Shown: positions 8,364-13,695 of the stretch, one piece after another | Numbering within the stretch: position 1 is the first letter of the stretch | Layout: every line of letters begins with the position of its first letter | The notes under the pieces: generated by a model | Seen by the model: the letters and a program-made list of their open reading frames with translations, nothing else | Told to the model about the DNA's origin: nothing | Databases searched by the model: none | NCBI GenBank assembly: GCA_018065375.1 | Contig: JAGHTJ010000173.1 | Span: 1-13,695, forward strand | DNA: 13,695 bases | Source of the DNA: Candidatus Equinaster intestinalis | Lineage (GTDB): Bacteria > Bacillota_A > Clostridia > Oscillospirales > Acutalibacteraceae | Direction of reading: 5' to 3' | Program-made: the position numbers and the translations under genes

Positions 8364-8517
8364 CTACGACACCTACCGGTGTCTACACGCCCGCGGGCTT
8401 GCCGAACGTCCGCCGGAGGTTCGGCATTTTGCTACACAAAACCGCCCTTTTCAAGTTCCTTAATATGAAAAACAAAAAAATTTCCAAAACAAACCGAACG
8501 GCTTGCCTTGGATATTT
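8364..8517. other. Short GC-rich palindromic segment between the two tRNA-Leu 3'-end copies
   Basis: This 154-bp segment carries no convincing gene. It contains a hairpin GACACC (8368-8373) with GGTGTC (8378-8383), the perfect 10-bp palindrome GCCCGCGGGC (8389-8398), and a hairpin GCCGAAC (8401-8407) with GTTCGGC (8419-8425). Another dyad spans 8490-8505 around CCGTTCGG. The motif CCGAACG recurs at 8402-8408 and 8494-8500. The left part is far richer in G+C than its surroundings. It could be a deleted integrative element, a small non-autonomous one, or a structured RNA. The function is unknown. Confidence 0.5.
8474..8505 (-). terminator. Weak candidate terminator just after tRNA-Leu
   Basis: On the minus strand CAAGCC (8505-8500) pairs with GGTTTG (8495-8490), followed by TTTTGGAAATTTTTTT. 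The stem is short, six pairs with one G-U, so it may terminate poorly. Confidence 0.35.
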
Positions 8518-8604
8518 TGGTGCGGGTGACGGGACTTGAACCCACATGAAATTGCTTTCACTAGAACCTGAATCTAGCGCGTCTGCCAATTCCGCCACAC
8601 CCGC
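8518..8604 (-). tRNA. tRNA-Leu, anticodon CAG, CCA encoded
   Basis: On the minus strand the acceptor GCGGGTG (8604-8598) pairs with CACCCGC (8528-8522). A 5-bp stem CTAGA/TCTAG encloses the loop TTCAGGT, giving anticodon CAG, which reads leucine codon CTG. The long variable arm (TGAAAGCAATTTCA) is typical of class II tRNA-Leu, and the T loop is TTCAAGT. The discriminator A is at 8521 and CCA at 8520-8518. Its last 21 bases are repeated downstream at 8343-8363. Confidence 0.95.
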
Positions 8605-8661
8605 ATATTTTGTCATTCGTAATTGTGTTTTAAATCTCGCAACACAACACCGAACGATACT

Positions 8662-8690
8662 ATTTTACTCAATTTTGCGAAAAAAGTCAA
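8662..8690 (-). promoter_or_regulatory. Minus-strand promoter of tRNA-Leu
   Basis: On the minus strand TTGACT (8690-8685) and TAAAAT (8667-8662) have a 17-bp spacer. Transcription would start about 50 bp before the mature tRNA 5' end. No minus-strand gene intervenes. Confidence 0.65.
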
Positions 8691-8710
8691 GAAAAACAAG
8701 ACTTTTCTTA

Positions 8711-8739
8711 TTGAAAAATATAAAACGATAATGTATAAT
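8711..8739 (+). promoter_or_regulatory. Promoter of the cytidylate-kinase-like gene
   Basis: TTGAAA (8711-8716) and a perfect TATAAT (8734-8739) are 17 bp apart. The expected start of transcription is near 8746, inside the longest open frame, which supports the downstream start codon at 8764 with an 18-nt leader. Confidence 0.7.
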
Positions 8740-8763
8740 CAAAATAAGGGCAGGTGTTTACCT

Positions 8764-9384
8764 ATGAAGGAGAATTTAATAATTACAATCGGCAGGCAAT
8801 ACGCGAGCGGCGGCCATGCTATTGCAAGAGAGCTTTCGAAGCTTCTCGGAGTTAAAATGTATGATAAGGAGCTCATTGATATTGTCTCTAAAGAGAGCGG
8901 TATCAGCGAGGAGATTTTAAAGGCGTATGATGAAAAACCTACAAACAGTTTTTTGTATTCGCTGTCTCTCGGTGCGTATTCCTTTGAAAACACTTTTTCG
9001 AGCACGCCTACAATGCCTCTTGTAGACAAGGTTTTTGCGGCGCAGGCGGATATTATCAAAAAACTTGCAGACGAGGGACCTTGCATATTTGTAGGTCGTT
9101 GCGCGGATAGCGTACTTAAAGATTATCCCAATGTTTTGTCGGTTTTCATTCATACCGATATTGAGAGAAGAATTCAGCGTGTTTGCGAGTATAAGGACTG
9201 CAATAAAACTGCGGCGCGTGATGAAATTCGCAAGGCCGATAAAAAGCGTGCAAATTACTACAACTATTTTTCGGATGCCAAATGGGGCGATGCTCTTAAT
9301 TATGATTTGTGTCTTGATAGCCGTATAGGCTTCGACAATGCGGCACAGCTTATAAAATTCTTTGCCGAGCACCATAACGGTTAA
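8764..9384 (+). CDS. Cytidylate kinase-like family protein
   Basis: The 206-residue protein belongs to the cytidylate kinase-like P-loop family (Cytidylate_kinase2 type). It shows IITIGRQYASGGHAIA (6-21), a variant P-loop in which the usual GK is GGH, then GVKMYDKELI (29-38), FVGRCADSVL (109-118), an Arg-rich lid region (about 134-165), and YYNYFSDAKWG (165-175) with YDLCLDS (180-186). Members probably bind a nucleotide, but the phosphorylated substrate is usually not established, so this should not be taken as the essential CMP kinase Cmk. The frame is open upstream to 8623, but ATG 8764 is chosen because AGGTG (8752-8756) lies seven bases before it and the promoter overlaps the longer version. 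It appears monocistronic. Confidence 0.85.
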   Translation: MKENLIITIGRQYASGGHAIARELSKLLGVKMYDKELIDIVSKESGISEEILKAYDEKPTNSFLYSLSLGAYSFENTFSSTPTMPLVDKVFAAQADIIKKLADEGPCIFVGRCADSVLKDYPNVLSVFIHTDIERRIQRVCEYKDCNKTAARDEIRKADKKRANYYNYFSDAKWGDALNYDLCLDSRIGFDNAAQLIKFFAEHHNG

Positions 9385-9429
9385 ACTGCTTTAAATCGGT
9401 AAAATTTTTAAGCTGCATTAACAAAATAT

Positions 9430-9471
9430 ACCCGCTTTTCGTATGATATAGTACGGAAAGCGGGTGTTTTT
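9430..9471 (+). terminator. Rho-independent terminator abutting the yunB start codon
   Basis: A 14-bp stem, 9430-9443 with 9452-9465 (one G-U pair), is followed by GTTTTT. The last T of the tract is the base before the ATG of yunB. It should end the kinase-like transcript, and it also contains the only ribosome-binding-like sequence (GGGTG, 9462-9466) for yunB. Confidence 0.8.
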
Positions 9472-10170
9472 ATGCGAAAATTCGGCAAAAAACGAAAATA
9501 CGTAAAAATCATTTCGGTTTTAATTAGTGTCGTGCTTGTTGCGGTGCTATTTTATTCTGCAATTCGGCTTCGGAAAATTATCGTGAATTACGCCCAGAGC
9601 AGGGCGGCAAGCATAGCCTTTAAGATTGCGAATGATACCATAAACCGCGTTATAACCGATGAAAACGTTTCTTATAACAACATAGTGAACTTGAGCAGGA
9701 ACACGGAGGGTGCGGTGTCATCCCTCGAAATTGACGTTGTGCGGATAAACCGATTAAAAACCGAGATTTCGTCTGCAATCGAGGAAAAAATGGGGAATAA
9801 CGAGAACTTTAAAATCGGTATACCGATAGGCACTCTTTTCGGAAATGAATATACCGTGGGGCTTGGTCCGGAGCTGAAATTCAATATGAAATTAACGGCG
9901 ACCGCCGTAACCGATTTTAAGAGTAATTTTTATGCGGCGGGAATAAATCAGGTGCTTCACCAGGTTTTGATAACGGTGAAAATCAGCGGAACTCTCGTTT
10001 TGCCGTGGGCGAGGGGAGGATTTTCGGCAGAAACAACCGTTATTGCCGCACAAACCGTGCTTGTGGGTCTTGTTCCGGACGCCTATACCAATGTTGATGA
10101 AACAACGGTAGACGGTCAACCGCAGGTGGTCGGTGATATATTTGATTACGGTGCGGAAGCGGAAAAATGA
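9472..10170 (+). CDS. yunB: Sporulation protein YunB
   Basis: The 232-residue protein has an N-terminal membrane helix (about 12-32) after a basic start, consistent with a bitopic membrane protein. It matches the YunB family (Spore_YunB) in length and layout: AQSRAASIAFKIANDTIN (41-58), VSYNNIVNLSRNTEGAVSSL (66-85), IPIGTLFG (117-124), an AAGINQVLHQV motif (155-165), and IAAQTVLVGLVPDAY (191-205). In Bacillus subtilis YunB is made in the mother cell under sigma-E and is needed for efficient sporulation; its biochemical role is not known. Its presence suggests the host forms spores. The ATG follows the upstream terminator T tract with no gap, and no clear promoter is visible. The C-terminal tail beyond 206 is less conserved in appearance. 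Confidence 0.88.
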   Translation: MRKFGKKRKYVKIISVLISVVLVAVLFYSAIRLRKIIVNYAQSRAASIAFKIANDTINRVITDENVSYNNIVNLSRNTEGAVSSLEIDVVRINRLKTEISSAIEEKMGNNENFKIGIPIGTLFGNEYTVGLGPELKFNMKLTATAVTDFKSNFYAAGINQVLHQVLITVKISGTLVLPWARGGFSAETTVIAAQTVLVGLVPDAYTNVDETTVDGQPQVVGDIFDYGAEAEK

Positions 10171-10204
10171 GTAAGGTATTTGCTTTGCAAAATTTTGTGT
10201 ATTC

Positions 10205-10228
10205 GTAGGGGAGGGCATTGCCCTCCCG
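10205..10228 (+). repeat. Palindromic repeat, unit 1 (also a terminator for yunB)
   Basis: GTAGGG followed by a stem GGGAGGGCA (10209-10217) and TGCCCTCCC (10219-10227), then GATTTTTT. The stem and T tract could serve as the yunB terminator. It shares the GTAGGGG start and CCCG end with the two units that follow. Confidence 0.7.
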
Positions 10229-10257
10229 ATTTTTTACACAGAAATAAAATTGTTACA

Positions 10258-10286
10258 GCGGGCGGATGTAGGCATCCGCCCCTACA
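10258..10286 (-). repeat. Palindromic repeat, unit 2 (inverted orientation)
   Basis: GGGCGGATG (10260-10268) pairs with CATCCGCCC (10273-10281) around TAGG. Read on the minus strand it begins GTAGGGGCGGATGCC and ends CCCGC, the same pattern as unit 3 in the opposite direction. Confidence 0.75.
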
Positions 10287-10312
10287 AAATTCAATTAAAT
10301 AATATGGCAACC

Positions 10313-10339
10313 GTAGGGGACGATGCCAACATCGTCCCG
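10313..10339 (+). repeat. Palindromic repeat, unit 3
   Basis: GGGACGATG (10317-10325) pairs with CATCGTCCC (10330-10338) around CCAA. It begins GTAGGGG and ends CCCG as in units 1 and 2. The stem bases differ between units but pairing is kept, so the structure looks selected. Confidence 0.75.
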
Positions 10340-10356
10340 AAAGTAATATCTGTTAT

Positions 10357-10395
10357 GTATAAAAATAGCAGCAGGGAAGTAACCATGCTGCTATT
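10357..10395 (-). terminator. Minus-strand terminator overlapping the stop of the XRE gene
   Basis: AATAGCAGCA (10395-10386 read on the minus strand) pairs with TGCTGCTATT (10373-10364), a 10-bp stem followed by TTTATAC. The stop codon of the regulator gene (10393-10391) lies inside the stem. Confidence 0.75.
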
Positions 10396-10642
10396 CTATA
10401 CCTAAAAGCCAATTTACACTTACATTCAATATTTTTGCAAGTACTCTTATTTCATAATCTGCGACAAATCTTGTGCCGATTTCAATTCGAGAAATGCTAT
10501 CTCTCTCAATTATTATTCCTTCAATTTGCAATCTTGCGGCAAGGTCACTTTGTGTAAGTCGCATTTTGCACCTTGCTTCGTGTACTCTTTCGCCGCAAAT
10601 GTTCTTTTTTCCGTCAAAATCATAAATTTTCAACAAATTCAC
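10391..10642 (-). CDS. XRE/Cro-CI family transcriptional regulator
   Basis: The 83-residue protein is essentially one helix-turn-helix domain: GERVHEARCKMRLTQSDLAA (17-36), a recognition stretch around RDSISRIEIGTRF (47-59), and ADYEIRVLAKILNVSVNWLL (61-80), the usual Cro/CI-type end. It has no sensor or dimerisation domain beyond this. The longest frame begins with GTG at 10642; TTG codons at 10636 and 10633 fit the GGGGTGA ribosome-binding-like sequence (10645-10639) better, so the start is uncertain by two or three residues. The gene is divergent from the three-gene operon. Repeated half-sites in the shared intergenic region make it the likely repressor of the operon and of itself; this is inference. 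Confidence 0.85.
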   Translation of the reverse strand: MNLLKIYDFDGKKNICGERVHEARCKMRLTQSDLAARLQIEGIIIERDSISRIEIGTRFVADYEIRVLAKILNVSVNWLLGIE

Positions 10643-10650
10643 CCCAAAAA

Positions 10651-10725
10651 GTGTTAATGATAAGATTTCTTCTTGACATTAACATATATTTTGTGTAAAA
10701 TTGTGTTAAAGATAAGAAATTATCT
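10651..10725. promoter_or_regulatory. Divergent promoter with repeated operator-like sites
   Basis: On the plus strand TTGACA (10673-10678) and TAAAAT (10696-10701) are 17 bp apart, a near-consensus promoter for the operon. A 15-bp direct repeat lies on each side of it: GTGTTAATGATAAGA (10651-10665) and GTGTTAAAGATAAGA (10703-10717), 14 of 15 identical and 52 bp apart, about five helical turns. A third half-site, CATTAACA (10677-10684), is inverted to TGTTAATG (10652-10659) and overlaps the -35 box. A palindrome AGATAA (10710-10715) with TTATCT (10720-10725) covers the predicted transcript start region. A clear promoter for the minus-strand regulator was not found. Confidence 0.7.
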
Positions 10726-10747
10726 AAAATTTGAAAGGATGATTGTT

Positions 10748-10951
10748 ATGGCACAAAATTTACAAATTATTTGTCCCAATTGCAGAGGTTCATATTTACA
10801 GGCGGTTGGTGAACGAACCGGCGGATTTAGCGGAGGAAAGGCAGCGCTGGGCGCAATTATTGCAGGGCCGATAGGTCTTGCGGCGGGCGCACTCGGCAAA
10901 AAGAAAACTATGTATCAGTGCCCCTGCTGCGGTTATACGGTAGAGAGGTAA
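10748..10951 (+). CDS. Small zinc-ribbon protein with glycine-rich hydrophobic hairpin
   Basis: The 67-residue protein has two Cys pairs, C9-P-N-C12 and C58-P-C-C61, which together would form one zinc ribbon. Between them lies GGFSGGKAALGAIIAGPIGLAAGALGKKK in pieces: a Gly-rich lead (25-30), a hydrophobic, Gly/Ala-spaced stretch (32-50) resembling a glycine zipper or membrane hairpin, and a KKK end (51-53). An extra Cys, C60, sits in the second pair. The ATG at 10748 is chosen because AGGA (10736-10739) lies eight bases before it; an upstream extension would run into the promoter. It is first in the operon, four bases before the next gene. I do not recognise a named family, so a function cannot be assigned; a zinc-bound, membrane-associating adaptor is one possibility. 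Confidence 0.75.
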   Translation: MAQNLQIICPNCRGSYLQAVGERTGGFSGGKAALGAIIAGPIGLAAGALGKKKTMYQCPCCGYTVER

Positions 10952-10955
10952 ATTT

Positions 10956-12185
10956 ATGAACGAAATTGTTTCTAAACTGAAAGAGTTATACGAAAGCGGA
11001 AAATATAAGGAAGTCAGGATGACGGCTCTCCCATACGTTTTACCCGCAAATTATGAAAATGGCGGACCGCAAATACTGATGTATCAAAACTTGTGTATGT
11101 TTATTAGCGCTTTTTACGATCAAGACGAGGAACTGTTACAAACATGTTGCGATGCAATACGCACCGCTTGTCTTATGTTTCCCAATTTCGACGAACTGAA
11201 GGAATACTACATCGATTATAAAACTAAAATAGCAGAAGCATACAGTCTGGTTGTATCAACTTCAGTAAAAGCCTGCTACAAAGGTCTCGGTAATCGTGAG
11301 GATCTAAAAATCTCTTGCATTTTTCCTAGTATGAGATTTCTTTACGCAAAATACAACTTTTATACGGTAGGTATTTTATCTGATGTAGTTGAGAAAAAAG
11401 GCTTTAAAGTAAGTGAAAAGAAAATTACTGAAATTGATAATCAAGTTAAAGAAATTGTTTTACCGATAGTAAACCATAAGTTGTCATCAGACATTTGTGA
11501 GTGGTGTTCAGATATGTGGGAAACGATTTTTCAAGAGTACCAACGGGATCATTTATCTCCGAATAAACAGATGGTTTCTTCGCTTGTAAATAAAGTTGTG
11601 TACGGCGGAATTTCTTTATCTTCGACAGTTTTGAATGCAATGTTTCTTAATGAAGATAAAACCGATATTGATCCCAGTAGGACAAACGGGGAGATTGAAA
11701 TATCAAAATTACATATTTATCTTAATATCATTTCCGAGGCACTTACTACATATGGTGTGAACGGCAAAAAATTATATTTTTTTAACGGTACAGCAAGAAC
11801 GGATGCAATACGCGACTTTGATAAATATTCCGCATTGTTAAAGAAATTATCTCCCGAAGAAGAAATTCCGCAAAGACCGGAAGAAAATCCGAGTACGCAA
11901 ATTTCTTCCGGCGGTTGTTATGTTGCTACCTGTGTTTACGGTAGTTATGATTGTCCTCAAGTATGGACACTTCGCCGTTATCGTGATAACACACTTGCAT
12001 CTACTTGGTACGGCAGAGCATTTATACATATGTATTATGCAATAAGTCCCACAATAGTTAAATGGTTTGGTAATACTGAATGGTTTAAGGAAATGTGGAA
12101 GGGCAAACTCGACCATATGGTTAAAAACCTACAGTCAAACGGTATAGAATCCACGCCTTATGAAGATAAAAATTGGAAAAGATAG
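10956..12185 (+). CDS. CFI-box-CTERM domain-containing protein
   Basis: The 409-residue protein has a mostly helical N-terminal region (about 1-310) that starts like a TPR-type repeat (LKELYESGKYKEVR), with no signal peptide. A Pro-rich linker (about 299-315, with EEEIPQRPEENP) leads to a C-terminal domain at 318-405. This begins GGCYVATCVYGSYDCP (319-334), continues LRRYRDN and WYGRAFI, and ends with SPTIVKWFG, LDHMV and TPY. I recognise it as the CFI-box C-terminal domain, found at the end of otherwise unrelated bacterial proteins and without a known function. Three Cys (321, 326, 333) lie close together at its start. AGAGAGG (10942-10948) before ATG and the four-base gap to the upstream gene indicate tight operon coupling. 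The cytoplasm is the likely location. Confidence 0.75.
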   Translation: MNEIVSKLKELYESGKYKEVRMTALPYVLPANYENGGPQILMYQNLCMFISAFYDQDEELLQTCCDAIRTACLMFPNFDELKEYYIDYKTKIAEAYSLVVSTSVKACYKGLGNREDLKISCIFPSMRFLYAKYNFYTVGILSDVVEKKGFKVSEKKITEIDNQVKEIVLPIVNHKLSSDICEWCSDMWETIFQEYQRDHLSPNKQMVSSLVNKVVYGGISLSSTVLNAMFLNEDKTDIDPSRTNGEIEISKLHIYLNIISEALTTYGVNGKKLYFFNGTARTDAIRDFDKYSALLKKLSPEEEIPQRPEENPSTQISSGGCYVATCVYGSYDCPQVWTLRRYRDNTLASTWYGRAFIHMYYAISPTIVKWFGNTEWFKEMWKGKLDHMVKNLQSNGIESTPYEDKNWKR

Positions 12186-12187
12186 GT

Positions 12188-12514
12188 ATGGCTCCAAGAT
12201 TTAGTGCTCAAGTGGATTCTTTGTCAGATAACAGGATCAAAATTCGCTTTTACTCTTTTGAAAAAATAAAATTGGTAATCAAAGACAAAAAATACTTTTC
12301 CGCAAAAGGACAATGTATAAACAATGAGAGGGCAATTTGCCCGATTTTTCTTGATAATAATTTTAAAATAGTTAATTTCGAATTTGATACTGCAACCGTT
12401 GCTACAGTAACATTTATTGCGGTAGATAAATCTAACAAAGAAAAATATGCAATTAGTGTAAAAATATCAAATGAAAAAGTTGATTTTACTCAAATGGAAT
12501 ACGATGAAGATTAA
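12188..12514 (+). CDS. Hypothetical protein, third gene of the islet operon
   Basis: The 108-residue protein alternates short hydrophobic and charged stretches (RIKIRFYSF, KIKLVIKD, NFKIVNFEFD, VATVTFIAVD, KYAISVKIS), which suggests a beta-rich, possibly Ig- or sandwich-like fold, and it ends in an acidic tail (MEYDED). No signal peptide or membrane segment is seen and I do not recognise a family. ATG 12188 lies two bases after the stop codon of the CFI-box gene, with AGG immediately before it, so translation is probably coupled. A longer frame from TTG 12173 overlaps the upstream gene and has a weak ribosome binding site. The last gene before a bidirectional terminator, it most likely works with the two genes upstream. 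Confidence 0.65.
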   Translation: MAPRFSAQVDSLSDNRIKIRFYSFEKIKLVIKDKKYFSAKGQCINNERAICPIFLDNNFKIVNFEFDTATVATVTFIAVDKSNKEKYAISVKISNEKVDFTQMEYDED

Positions 12515-12545
12515 TATTTTGATTTAAACTCACCAATTATACTAA

Positions 12546-12585
12546 AGGACCTCCGGCCAAGCCGGAGGTCCTGCCTATTGTTTTA
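12546..12585. terminator. Bidirectional terminator between the islet operon and hom
   Basis: A perfect 12-bp stem pairs 12546-12557 with 12561-12572 around CAA. On the plus strand it is followed by GCCTATTGTTTT, on the minus strand by TTTAGT. The genes on both sides converge on it, so it probably ends both transcripts, though both T tracts are imperfect. Confidence 0.7.
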
Positions 12586-12611
12586 ATACGTGGCGTCTGA
12601 AATTCATCTGA

Positions 12612-13695
12612 TTACATACTATGCAAAACCGTTTTAACCGTGCAGTTATTGAGTGCAGTTATTTTTTCTTTTAATACCTTTTCGGTATCCTTTTTGGTTA
12701 CAAAGGCAATTTCCTTTTCGATGCCGTTGTAGAAAATTGAAATATCGCTTCCGAATGCCTTTTTGATTTCATCAAGTACACTGTCCGACTTAACATCGGT
12801 AAGCCTCACATAAAGCTTGGTGGCAACATTTTCGGGGCTTTCAACATAACCCTCTTCGCCCTCCTCCCAGGAGAGATACTTTCTGGCGTTAAGGTGTTTT
12901 ACACAGTCGATAATATCCGCAACCACCGCGCTTGCCGTAGGACGCTTTCCCGCACCTTTTCCGTAGAACATAAGGTCATCGGAGGCGTCTCCCACAACAA
13001 CGATCGCATTGTAAACACCGTTTACACCCGCAATCATATTTTCGCGCTCGATAAGTGTCGGCGCAACGGTGGCGGTGATTTTGCCGTTTTCAAGTCTCGC
13101 CGCGCGGCCGAGCAGCTTTATCACATAGCCGAGCTTATCGGCATAGTCTACATCGTCAAGCGAAATATCGGTAATACCCGCCGTATCAACCTGCTCTGGA
13201 TAAACGTGTTTGCCGAATCCGAGTGCGGCAAGAATACAAACCTTTCGGCAGGCATCAAAGCCCAGAATATCCGCATCGGGATTTTTTTCGGCGAAGCCGA
13301 GCTCCTGCGCGGTTTTGAGTGCCTTATCAAACGAGGTGTTTTCCTTAACCATTTTTGTAAGGATAAAGTTGGTAGTACCGTTTAAAATGCCGTAAATTTC
13401 CTTGATTTCGTTTGCGGCAAGGCATTGAGCGAGCGGACGCAGTATCGGTATACCGCCGCCTACGCTCGCTTCAAACAAAAAGTTTACATTATTTTCGTTT
13501 GCAATGCGAAGAAGCTCGGCACCCTTTGCGGCAACCAGCTCTTTATTAGAGGTTACAACGCTCTTGCCCGCAAGTAAAAGCGATTTTACGAAATCGTAAG
13601 CGGGGTGAATTCCGCCCATAACCTCGGCAACAACCCTTACCGAATCGTCACTCAAAATATCATCGAAATTTTTGGTGAACTTATCCGAATAGGGA
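12612..13695 (-). CDS. hom: Homoserine dehydrogenase, 5' end beyond the window
   Basis: About 360 residues are visible and the frame stays open to the window edge, so the start codon and the GxGxxG nucleotide-binding motif lie outside. Homoserine dehydrogenase reduces aspartate semialdehyde to homoserine with NAD(P)H, at the branch to threonine and methionine. Visible motifs in order are VVAEVMGG (13631-13608), SNKELVAAKG, EASVGGGIPI, LNGTTNFIL (about 13385-13359), and NPDADILGFDACRK, whose Asp and Lys (13256-13254 and 13244-13242) match the family's catalytic pair. The C-terminal part (about 12815-12615) looks like an ACT domain, which in this family mediates threonine feedback. A TTG inside the frame at 13655 is not the start: the residues upstream of it still fit the family. 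Gene neighbours on that side are not visible. Confidence 0.93.
   Translation of the reverse strand, partial: PYSDKFTKNFDDILSDDSVRVVAEVMGGIHPAYDFVKSLLLAGKSVVTSNKELVAAKGAELLRIANENNVNFLFEASVGGGIPILRPLAQCLAANEIKEIYGILNGTTNFILTKMVKENTSFDKALKTAQELGFAEKNPDADILGFDACRKVCILAALGFGKHVYPEQVDTAGITDISLDDVDYADKLGYVIKLLGRAARLENGKITATVAPTLIERENMIAGVNGVYNAIVVVGDASDDLMFYGKGAGKRPTASAVVADIIDCVKHLNARKYLSWEEGEEGYVESPENVATKLYVRLTDVKSDSVLDEIKKAFGSDISIFYNGIEKEIAFVTKKDTEKVLKEKITALNNCTVKTVLHSM

Noticed and set aside
8258..8616. Open frames on both strands between the cyclodeaminase-family gene and tRNA-Leu
   Set aside because: They run through the tRNA-Leu gene, the terminator and the palindromes. Their length reflects high local G+C, not coding.
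8623..8763. 47-residue N-terminal extension of the cytidylate-kinase-like protein
   Set aside because: It would include the TTGAAA/TATAAT promoter and lacks family similarity; the P-loop starts just after the ATG at 8764.
10205..10339. Repeat cluster as a CRISPR array
   Set aside because: There are only three units, they alternate in orientation, their sequences differ, and no cas genes are nearby.
10673..10747. 25-residue N-terminal extension of the zinc-ribbon protein
   Set aside because: It begins inside the -35 box of the operon promoter; ATG 10748 has a proper ribosome binding site.
12894..13385. 163-residue plus-strand open frame
   Set aside because: It is antisense to the well-supported homoserine dehydrogenase gene and shows no independent coding evidence.
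13653..13655. TTG as start codon of homoserine dehydrogenase
   Set aside because: The frame stays open to the window edge and the residues upstream still fit the family, so the gene is cut by the window and not started here.

Overview
The window looks like a chromosomal segment of a low-to-moderate GC, spore-forming Firmicute of the class Clostridia, probably an Oscillospiraceae/Ruminococcaceae-type gut bacterium. The reasons are sigma-A-type promoters in AT-rich intergenic DNA, strong AGGAGG-like ribosome binding sites, a YunB sporulation protein, a very large secreted glycan-related protein, and dispersed palindromic repeats of a kind I associate with Clostridia. No taxonomic search was possible.

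Layout from left to right. A tRNA-Pro(CGG) and its terminator are followed by a 5.5-kb gene for a secreted protein of 1848 residues. It has a signal peptide, Ig-like and lectin-like modules, a module resembling acetylxylan esterase whose catalytic residues appear lost, and a C-terminal right-handed beta-helix of polysaccharide-lyase type. An intergenic stretch with several hairpins leads to a membrane-tethered YqkD-like alpha/beta hydrolase. Next is a separately promoted ornithine cyclodeaminase/mu-crystallin family dehydrogenase. A GC-rich, palindrome-rich 0.3-kb stretch then lies beside a minus-strand tRNA-Leu(CAG). The last 21 bp of this tRNA gene are repeated 175 bp downstream, just before a strong terminator, which looks like an integration scar. 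A cytidylate-kinase-like protein and yunB follow.

After yunB come three related palindromic repeats and then a compact accessory islet. A minus-strand XRE-family regulator is divergent from a three-gene operon encoding a 67-residue zinc-ribbon/glycine-rich protein, a 409-residue helical protein ending in a CFI-box C-terminal domain, and a 108-residue protein of unknown function. Repeated half-sites lie over the promoter region, so the regulator probably controls the operon. This islet is the best candidate for an undescribed system in the window; its function cannot be read from sequence alone.

The window ends inside a minus-strand homoserine dehydrogenase gene. The cofactor-binding N-terminus lies beyond the right edge; the catalytic region and the C-terminal ACT domain are present. 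The metabolic genes mostly appear to be independent transcription units separated by terminators. Only the islet shows a clear operon.
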